From positions 1-6,885 of the forward strand of contig JABUSX010000471.1 in NCBI GenBank assembly GCA_021442545.1: DNA of 6,885 nucleotides, written 5' to 3'. Made by a program: the position numbers and the translations under genes. The notes under the pieces were generated by a model, which searched no databases, had not been told where the DNA came from, and was given only the letters and a program-made list of their open reading frames with translations. Below are positions 1 through 5,272 of the stretch, piece by piece. Each line of letters opens with the position of its first letter. The first letter of the stretch is position 1. The DNA is from Eubacterium sp. (GTDB lineage: Bacteria > Bacillota > Clostridia > Lachnospirales > Lachnospiraceae).

Positions 1-3000
1 TCCCTGTTCTTTTCGGCAAGTCCCTCGGGGAAATCCGCTCCGTAAAGAAGGTCCACGGACCAGGTGTAGACCGGATCACCCTTATTCACCTTTCCCTGCC
101 ACACATTGAGAGTCGCGGTGTAGGTGTTGCGGTTCAGGAAAACATTGATGGTCTTTCCTGATGCGGCAGTGGTCTCTGCAGAGGAAGAAACGCCTTCGGG
201 AAGCGTTATATCGGCATCTGCAAAGGGTTCCTCCGTCACAAGGGTGCCGAAATACGAGAAGCCGTCCGGAAGTTCTGCCAGATCACTGTTCATGGCAAGC
301 TCGTCGCCGAAGATGGCGGTAAGCGTTTTGCTTCCGTCTGCATACAGTGCATAGGTATCCGCTGCCGTACCGTCCTCATTCAGATCCTGCAGATAGTAGT
401 TCAGATGATAATTGACGATCTCATTGGTAAAGTAACCGGTGGCCATAACATCGGATGCCGGCATGGAGGCCGGCTGGGCACCGGTATCACCGAAGAACCA
501 GCCTACGAAGTTATATCCCGGAACGGACGGTTTGGAAGACGCACCGAACGCATCGGAAAGATCCGCCCCGTAATACTTACTGACTGTGCTTCCTGCCGGG
601 GTTTCGTCACCGGGCAGCGTATAGCTGAACGTCAGCTTATAGATGTTGCGGGAATAATAGACAGCCAGCGTCTGTCCGTCCCCTGCAATTGTGATCTCTT
701 CTTTCCGGTCATCGTCCCGGGTGAAGCCGGTGAGATCAAGCTGCAGCGAATCCAGGTCAGAGCTTCGTTCCGCACCGTAGGGTGCATAGAAGATCTTTTC
801 CTTATACGGGTCCGAAGGATAATTCCCTTCGAGATCCATAAGGAAATATTTCACGGTAAAGGCATATTCGTTCCCGGCCCACAGAGCCGTCAGGGTCTCC
901 TCAAAGCCCGTCCCCGGGTTTGCACTGAGTTTTGCACCGTCTTCATAAATACCGGAGACACCCTTCCAGTCCTTGAAGGAAAAACCGGTCCTCTCGTATC
1001 CCGCTTCCGGAAGCACGATGGTTTCACTTTCTTCCTTAAGAACAGGATCCATGGAACCTTCCGCATCCTCCGCACCGGGATCGAAATTATAACGATAGAT
1101 GGTAAAGCACTCTTCGCTTACGGAAACATTTCCCACGACATCACGGAAGAAGGCATAGTACTTCCCGGGTTCCGTCACCGTAAAGCTTTCGGTTATCTCC
1201 GAAGGCTGACCGTCCTCGGTTTCGGGTATCGGATTCCAGTCCTCTTCTCCGGGAAGAGTATCTCCTTTTTTGATCACCCAGCCGGTCAGTCCCAGATCGT
1301 CACGGCCGGTAAAGGAGATCTGCACCTGATCGTAAGGTGAACGGCTGGAAAAGCCTGCCTTTTCGACGACCGGAGCCTTGTCTTTCGTATGGAAAGTCAG
1401 AACAACATCCGTAAGAGACTCCGTAAGAGCCGCCTTTATGCTGCCGGTGAGTTCGTCTTCCTCAATGCTGTAACTGATGGCCTGGATCTGACTGTTCGAA
1501 AGAGAGAACGCAGGAACGGAAAATTCGTAGCCGGTTTCCGCCTGTGCTTCAAAGGCAACGGTTTCATTGCTTAAAAGAACATAGGTATCCGCACCGGAGA
1601 TCCCGGCTTCAGACACATTTTCCCCTTCGTATGAAAGAACAGCCGTGAAGATCTCTCCGGTCTTTTCCGTTTTATCGCTTTCCTTATAGTTATCCCGGTT
1701 TGTGCCTCCGGAAGGAACTGCCTTTACGGTGAAGAAATAGCTGCAGACCGAGCCGTTTTCCGCTTCGCTTACGGCATGGCTGCGGATGGCTGCGGAAAAA
1801 TCACAGGCGTTTTCAGATGTATCCGTTTCGTCGATCTTCTGATAATCCGTACCGTCATAAGCCAGAAGCTCCACGTGATAGCTCACCGTCAGACCCCGCT
1901 TGGAAACAGGCACCCAGACCGCTTCGCCGGGCTTTGCCGTATTCCAGTGGGGATTAAAGGGCGCCGGCAGCGTATCCTTCGTTACGCTCAAAATGCCGGG
2001 AACGGCTTCGATGTCGTAGTTTTCGGGAAGCGTATTCGAAGTAAGCGTATAGGATACCAGATTATTCGGCTCCTGATCCTCCGGCGTCACCATGGTCACG
2101 CTGCCCGTTACGGTCACGCTGTAGAAATTCTGACCGGGCACAAAGCCGTCGCCGGTCACGACATAACCGTCATCGGAATGGGGAAGCCCGTCATAAACAA
2201 AGCTCTGCGAATTTGCGGTAATTGTGATCTTTCTTTTAAGAATGGAGAAATCCGCTTTCTCTGTCTCGAAGCCCAGGTAGTTGTCCGTCTCTTCGATGAC
2301 CGCATAAACCGTATAGTCTCCGGCATTTTCCGGACTGACCGCTCCGAAATCCTCCGCATCCTTTTCGGCGTAGTACCAGACAGCACTTCCGCCTTCCGGA
2401 TGATCGAGAGATAAAGCCGGCGCCGCCTTGGTTCCGTCATATTTCCGGTCGGAGATCACGACCTCGGGTTCAAATTTTGCCTTCTTAATGGTGAAATACA
2501 GTGTCTTTTCGGCAAAATAGTCACTCGTTACGACAGCCTTTGCGGTTCCTGCCTTATTATTATCCGAATACGAAACCACGTAATCGGAAGACGGCAGCGG
2601 CTGTTCACCCAGGGTTACCGCCACTTCCGGTTCAAAGGTCCTGTTTTCTTCATATGTATAGTCAGGTGTGCCGTCTTTAAAGGCAACCGTAAGGTCCTCT
2701 TCCCCCGCGTTGACGGTGAGTATGCCGTTTCCGGTCGTGATGTCATAGTTATCCGCATGGAAATCCGTGAGTCGGATACCATATCGTCCTACGGAAGAAC
2801 CGACCGTATAATCGCAGCTTACGGTACCGGTGATGACATCCTTCGTGTCGCTGCCCAGAAGCCCTGTGATCGTCAGGGTATATTCGGGCGCCGGCATGTT
2901 ATAGAGGATGGTCTGATTGTCCGCCTGAACAGTCAGATCTGCCGGTGTGATATCCACGGAGATATTTTCCACTTCCTCCGTATCCACGATATTTCCCTCC

Positions 3001-5135
3001 GTGTCCTCCAGGGTCACAACGAGGGAATAGGTGCCGGAATCCGAAACGTTCTTCACGGCAAGCTGTTCGCCCGTGCCCGATTCCGTTCCGTTCTTAAACC
3101 AGGCATAGGAAAGGATCCCGTCCACCGGATCCATCACGGGTCTGAGTTTTGTATCGTTTCCGCTGTACGTGCGTGAAAGACCGGAAACCGTGATTTCCGG
3201 AAGGGTAACGGCCGTCCACTTTGCATAAAGCTCATAGGGGGATGCACTGTGATCCGTGTAGGAAGTTTCCGCAGGTACGGTGAATTCCGGATCCGTAAAC
3301 CAGCCTTCGAAAACATAGGCGGGACGCACGGGAACCGAAACCGTCACGCCGTCACTTCCGATAATGAAGTCGGAATAAGCCTTCGGGCCATCTTCCGTGT
3401 AATAGTCATGATATTTTACTTCGGTTACCTGAACGGTATTTTCACTTCTGCTGACATTTCCCGCAGCATCCTTCGCATAGAAATAATAGATGCCGCCGGA
3501 AGTGAGTGCATATTCATACGTATCTTCCTGCACGGCAGGAGAAACAGCCGTCCAGACCACCTGATCCGCCGAGGTCTCCGTGCTGAAAGCATAGGCCGCA
3601 ACACCGTCTTCCATATCCACAGTCTTTGCGGAAAGCTTCCCGGAACCCGCTCCCCTGAAATCCGTAATTACGGGACCGGAGATGTCACCGGCATTCGCCG
3701 TGACCACAAGTTCTGTGCCGTCCGCGTAATCCGCGCTCAGGAAAACCGTCGTCTCGGCTGCGGTGCTGTCCGCAAACTGCACGCTGCTTCCGGTCCAGTT
3801 TATAAAAGTATAGCCCGTCTTTACCGTGGCCTTAACCGCAAGACCGTTGGGATCTCCCGGAATCAGAAGCTTTTCCGCAGGCTGAACGGCTGCAATTCCG
3901 CTGCCTGCTCTCACCTTTACAAGAGGAACCACGAAAGAAGGAGAATCTTCCGAAGTACACCCCGTAAAGTAACTCTGCGCCGCTTCCGTAACGCCGATCT
4001 CTACACGGAAGGTATATACACCCTCATGAAAACCGGTGCTTACGATATGGTTTGCAAAGTTCGGATATCCGTCGGAAAACGCATTGAAGCGGTCAAGCTC
4101 CGCCCCGTTTTTATAAGCGATCAACGTGTAGGTATTGATGACACCGCCGGGAAGAACACCGCCGTCCGTGGTGGTCACGGGAGCCGTCCATGCGGGATTG
4201 CTGCCGTCCCAGTGAAGATTCGAAGGCGCACTGACTTCCGCCTTTGTTACCGTAAAACCGAAATCCGCTTCCGGGCCGTCCACGGCATATTCGTCATTAT
4301 CATTATATGTATAGGTAAGAACGTATTGCCCGGGTTCCAGCGTGCACGGTCCGTCGCCGAATATTGTCCATTCACTGTTCGGATCTTCCGCACTGCGGCA
4401 GAAAAAGACGATCGACGATTCAACGCCGTCATCGGGAGTAAAACCACGGAGAGAAAGGGTGAGGGGTTCCAGATAGCTCACGGAAAGAGCCGCGCTGTTT
4501 TCCGTGCTTTCGTTGTTGATCAGGGGTACAAAAACCGTACCGCTGTTTTCCGGCGTTTCGGAAAGCGCAGCGTATGCATCGATATCTTCTTTGGAAATGA
4601 TTTCCGGTTCCGTATCGATTTCTTCGCTTCCGCCGTCGGTCATGGAATCCGTACGTACATCATTCGCCTGCGGCGCAGCGTCATCCTTCAGCGGTTCGGA
4701 AGAATCCGCATCCGGCTCATCTGCCTGCGGCACGCCGCCGTTCTTCAGCGGTTCGGAGGGATCTGCGTATACATCGTCTCCGTTTTCGGAAATCACGGTT
4801 CCGGATGCGGTGCCGTTTTCTGCACTTTCAACGTTGACCGCGGAATCAGAAGACAGCTCGTCTGCCTGCGGCATACCGTCATTTTTCAGCAGGGCAGAAG
4901 AATCCGCATTCACGCCGGCTCCGTTCCCGGAATCCGCCGTTCCGGATGAAGCGCTTTTTCCCGCACTCCCGCCGTTCGTCAGGGATTCTGAAGATGCCGC
5001 GTCTGACTGTGTCACGACGCTGCTCGCTGAGGTTTCGGAAGGATCTGCATAAATCGTATCTCCCGGCAGAAACTGAATCATCATCAGGACGACCAGTATG
5101 CCTGCGAGAACCCTCTTTGCAATGTTCTTTTTCAT
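1..5135 (-). CDS. Very large exported modular surface protein (adhesin-like; InlB/MBG/Ig-like repeats), 3' end outside window
   Basis: The frame is open without a stop from an ATG at 5135-5133 to the left edge: 1711 codons plus two bases. The start is supported by AGGGGAG six bases upstream and by a signal peptide beginning MKKNIAKRVLAG. Visible layout by residue: signal peptide 1-30; Ser/Asp/Ala-rich linker about 31-170 with 19-residue repeats; a beta-rich segment; FnIII-like module with LHWDG (W309); divergent InlB-type repeat with GYTFINW (441-447); Ig-like module ending KDAAGNVS (555-562); InlB-type repeat with FEGWF and LYAKWTA (W612, W640); Ig-like about 643-727; MBG-type 730-808; DYVVSYSDNNKAGTAKA module near 851; YDGT-type unit near 889-964; MBG-type 965-1051; FnIII-like (W1064); GYEF unit (1202); Ig-like ending VVGNVS (G1335); InlB-type (W1390, W1419); then units ending YYSRNIYKL (N1497) and LNRNTYTA (N1670), with GYNFVGWF (W1546) between. 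Such modules are typical of Firmicutes cell-surface proteins. An adhesive or matrix role is inferred, no ligand can be named, and no enzymatic domain is recognised in the visible part. Domain names come from motif recognition, not a profile search. Confidence 0.93.
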   Translation of the reverse strand, partial: MKKNIAKRVLAGILVVLMMIQFLPGDTIYADPSETSASSVVTQSDAASSESLTNGGSAGKSASSGTADSGNGAGVNADSSALLKNDGMPQADELSSDSAVNVESAENGTASGTVISENGDDVYADPSEPLKNGGVPQADEPDADSSEPLKDDAAPQANDVRTDSMTDGGSEEIDTEPEIISKEDIDAYAALSETPENSGTVFVPLINNESTENSAALSVSYLEPLTLSLRGFTPDDGVESSIVFFCRSAEDPNSEWTIFGDGPCTLEPGQYVLTYTYNDNDEYAVDGPEADFGFTVTKAEVSAPSNLHWDGSNPAWTAPVTTTDGGVLPGGVINTYTLIAYKNGAELDRFNAFSDGYPNFANHIVSTGFHEGVYTFRVEIGVTEAAQSYFTGCTSEDSPSFVVPLVKVRAGSGIAAVQPAEKLLIPGDPNGLAVKATVKTGYTFINWTGSSVQFADSTAAETTVFLSADYADGTELVVTANAGDISGPVITDFRGAGSGKLSAKTVDMEDGVAAYAFSTETSADQVVWTAVSPAVQEDTYEYALTSGGIYYFYAKDAAGNVSRSENTVQVTEVKYHDYYTEDGPKAYSDFIIGSDGVTVSVPVRPAYVFEGWFTDPEFTVPAETSYTDHSASPYELYAKWTAVTLPEITVSGLSRTYSGNDTKLRPVMDPVDGILSYAWFKNGTESGTGEQLAVKNVSDSGTYSLVVTLEDTEGNIVDTEEVENISVDITPADLTVQADNQTILYNMPAPEYTLTITGLLGSDTKDVITGTVSCDYTVGSSVGRYGIRLTDFHADNYDITTGNGILTVNAGEEDLTVAFKDGTPDYTYEENRTFEPEVAVTLGEQPLPSSDYVVSYSDNNKAGTAKAVVTSDYFAEKTLYFTIKKAKFEPEVVISDRKYDGTKAAPALSLDHPEGGSAVWYYAEKDAEDFGAVSPENAGDYTVYAVIEETDNYLGFETEKADFSILKRKITITANSQSFVYDGLPHSDDGYVVTGDGFVPGQNFYSVTVTGSVTMVTPEDQEPNNLVSYTLTSNTLPENYDIEAVPGILSVTKDTLPAPFNPHWNTAKPGEAVWVPVSKRGLTVSYHVELLAYDGTDYQKIDETDTSENACDFSAAIRSHAVSEAENGSVCSYFFTVKAVPSGGTNRDNYKESDKTEKTGEIFTAVLSYEGENVSEAGISGADTYVLLSNETVAFEAQAETGYEFSVPAFSLSNSQIQAISYSIEEDELTGSIKAALTESLTDVVLTFHTKDKAPVVEKAGFSSRSPYDQVQISFTGRDDLGLTGWVIKKGDTLPGEEDWNPIPETEDGQPSEITESFTVTEPGKYYAFFRDVVGNVSVSEECFTIYRYNFDPGAEDAEGSMDPVLKEESETIVLPEAGYERTGFSFKDWKGVSGIYEDGAKLSANPGTGFEETLTALWAGNEYAFTVKYFLMDLEGNYPSDPYKEKIFYAPYGAERSSDLDSLQLDLTGFTRDDDRKEEITIAGDGQTLAVYYSRNIYKLTFSYTLPGDETPAGSTVSKYYGADLSDAFGASSKPSVPGYNFVGWFFGDTGAQPASMPASDVMATGYFTNEIVNYHLNYYLQDLNEDGTAADTYALYADGSKTLTAIFGDELAMNSDLAELPDGFSYFGTLVTEEPFADADITLPEGVSSSAETTAASGKTINVFLNRNTYTATLNVWQGKVNKGDPVYTWSVDLLYGADFPEGLAEKNR
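873..1970 (-). repeat. Composite module B of the surface protein (second copy of module A order)
   Basis: Residues about 1056-1421. It contains an FnIII-like unit with NPHWNTA (W1064), a GYEF unit (G1202), an Ig-like unit beginning KAPVVEKAGFSS and ending FRDVVGNVS (G1335), and an InlB-type repeat with FKDWKG (W1390) and LTALWAG (W1419). Anchor spacing to module A is 755, 761, 776, 778 and 779 residues, so the arrangement is collinear although the residues between anchors have diverged strongly. This suggests an old block duplication or repeated assembly in the same order. Confidence 0.6.
1983..2948 (-). other. MBG/Ig-like block between the two composite modules
   Basis: Residues about 730-1051. 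It opens with an MBG-type unit (TPADLTVQADNQTILY to NYDITTGNGILTV, 730-808) and closes with a second one (ILKRKITITANSQSFVYDG to NYDIEAVPGILSV, 965-1051). Between them are a DYVVSYSDNNKAGTAKA unit (from 851) and a unit with RKYDGTK and ENAGDYTVYAVIEETDNY. The paired NYDI...GILxV endings and the A-G-x-Y-T-V signature are the diagnostic features. In known families these are beta-sandwich building blocks of long extracellular stalks, so a structural role is likely. Confidence 0.7.
3210..4238 (-). repeat. Composite module A of the surface protein (FnIII-like, GY repeat, Ig-like, InlB-type)
   Basis: Residues about 300-642. In order: an FnIII-like unit opening APSNLHWDG (W309); a divergent InlB-type unit with GYTFINW at 441-447; an Ig-like unit beginning DISGPVI (484) and ending YAKDAAGNVS (553-562); and a classical InlB B-type repeat with AYVFEGWFTDPEF and LYAKWTA. 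The same order is found in module B (873-1970). Boundaries are approximate and taken from anchor motifs. Confidence 0.65.
4659..4898 (-). repeat. 19-residue (57-bp) linker repeat, three copies
   Basis: Three related units lie in the low-complexity linker behind the signal peptide: SALLKNDGMPQADE (residues 80-93), SEPLKNGGVPQADE (127-140) and SEPLKDDAAPQAND (146-159). The last two are exactly 19 residues (57 bp) apart, and both contain the DNA TCCGAACCGCTGAAG. The first unit is more diverged and lies 47 residues upstream of the second. The acidic, Ser/Ala/Pro-rich composition suggests a flexible, exposed spacer holding the folded modules away from the signal-peptide end. Copy-number variation between strains would be in frame. 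Confidence 0.8.
5046..5135 (-). other. Signal peptide of the large surface protein
   Basis: The first 30 codons show the three signal-peptide regions. There is a basic start (MKKNIAKR), a hydrophobic core (VLAGILVVLMMIQFL) and a small-residue cleavage site, TIYA followed by DPSE, with predicted cleavage after A30. There is no lipobox cysteine, so Sec export with type I signal peptidase cleavage is expected rather than lipoprotein processing. The residues just after the cut (YADPSE) recur at about residues 123-128 in the linker. Confidence 0.88.
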
Positions 5136-5141
5136 GACCCT

Positions 5142-5148
5142 CTCCCCT
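5142..5148 (-). promoter_or_regulatory. Ribosome binding site of the large surface protein gene
   Basis: The minus strand reads AGGGGAG followed by the six-base spacer AGGGTC and then ATG. This near-ideal Shine-Dalgarno site fixes the start at 5135 and marks the gene as translated independently of the upstream HD-GYP gene, whose stop codon is 137 bases away. Confidence 0.85.
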
Positions 5149-5161
5149 TCAACGCAAACTT

Positions 5162-5185
5162 CTGCCCCTCATATTCCGGGAGCAG
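5162..5185 (-). other. 7-bp inverted repeat upstream of the ribosome binding site
   Basis: In the minus transcript CUGCUCC (5185-5179) can pair with GGGGCAG (5168-5162) around a ten-base loop, with one G-U pair. The overlapping CUCCC (5182-5178) is also complementary to GGGAG inside the Shine-Dalgarno site (5146-5142). The leader could therefore in principle switch between this hairpin and a form that masks the site. This is complementarity only; G-rich leader sequence gives such matches easily. Confidence 0.3.
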
Positions 5186-5200
5186 TTTCCATATTGGTAT

Positions 5201-5218
5201 GGCTGATTCCTGTCAGCC
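5201..5218 (-). other. Perfect 6-bp inverted repeat (possible RNA hairpin)
   Basis: GGCTGA and TCAGCC flank a six-base loop (CAGGAA on the minus strand). In the minus transcript the stem is followed by AUACCAAUAUGG, not by U residues, so it is a poor terminator for the HD-GYP gene. On the plus strand it is followed by TTTATT, but no plus-strand gene ends here. It may be an mRNA-processing or leader structure. Two of its bases (5201-5202) are also needed by the neighbouring CCATA/TATGG repeat at 5189-5202, so the two stems cannot both form fully. Confidence 0.4.
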
Positions 5219-5272
5219 TTTATTCACATCAGTTACAGCAGAACTTTCAATCATCAGAAGCAGATATCCGTG

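Larger units (their letters stand above)
5136..5272 (-). promoter_or_regulatory. 137-base gap/leader between HD-GYP gene and surface-protein gene
   Basis: On the minus strand this holds, in order, a TTGAAA (5250-5245) that could serve as a -35 element but lacks a convincing -10 at normal spacing; the inverted repeat GGCTGA-CAGGAA-TCAGCC; CCATA-CCAA-TATGG, which overlaps it by two bases; a CTGCTCC/GGGGCAG stem; and the ribosome binding site. There is no stem followed by a T-run in the minus direction, so no standard intrinsic terminator ends the upstream gene. I looked for the conserved core of class I c-di-GMP riboswitches and did not see it. Whether the surface-protein gene has its own promoter here or is co-transcribed cannot be settled from the sequence. 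Confidence 0.4.

Noticed and set aside
405..1340. 311-codon open frame on the plus strand
   Set aside because: It has the same codon-register antisense position opposite the large gene, and its product resembles no family. The 1776-2414 and 2757-3176 plus-strand frames are also antisense to continuous coding sequence and show no domain.
3249..4949. 566-codon open frame on the plus strand
   Set aside because: It lies in exact codon register opposite the surface-protein gene, where plus-strand stops correspond only to the sense codons TTA, CTA and TCA, which that gene rarely uses. The translation is rich in Arg, Ile and His with no recognisable domain, and no ribosome binding site was noted.
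4504..5052. Ser-rich 182-codon plus-strand frame that looks like a repeat protein
   Set aside because: The apparent repeats are the complement of the 19-residue linker repeats of the minus-strand surface protein, and the region is covered by that gene's signal peptide and linker.
5201..5220. Intrinsic terminator for the HD-GYP gene
   Set aside because: The 6-bp stem is short and in the minus direction is followed by AUACC rather than a U-tract. The T-rich side faces the plus strand, where no gene ends.
5136..5272. c-di-GMP riboswitch in the gap, suggested by the HD-GYP neighbour
   Set aside because: I could not find the conserved class I core, and the gap seems too short and unlike the class II pseudoknot. 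Only a covariance search could settle this.
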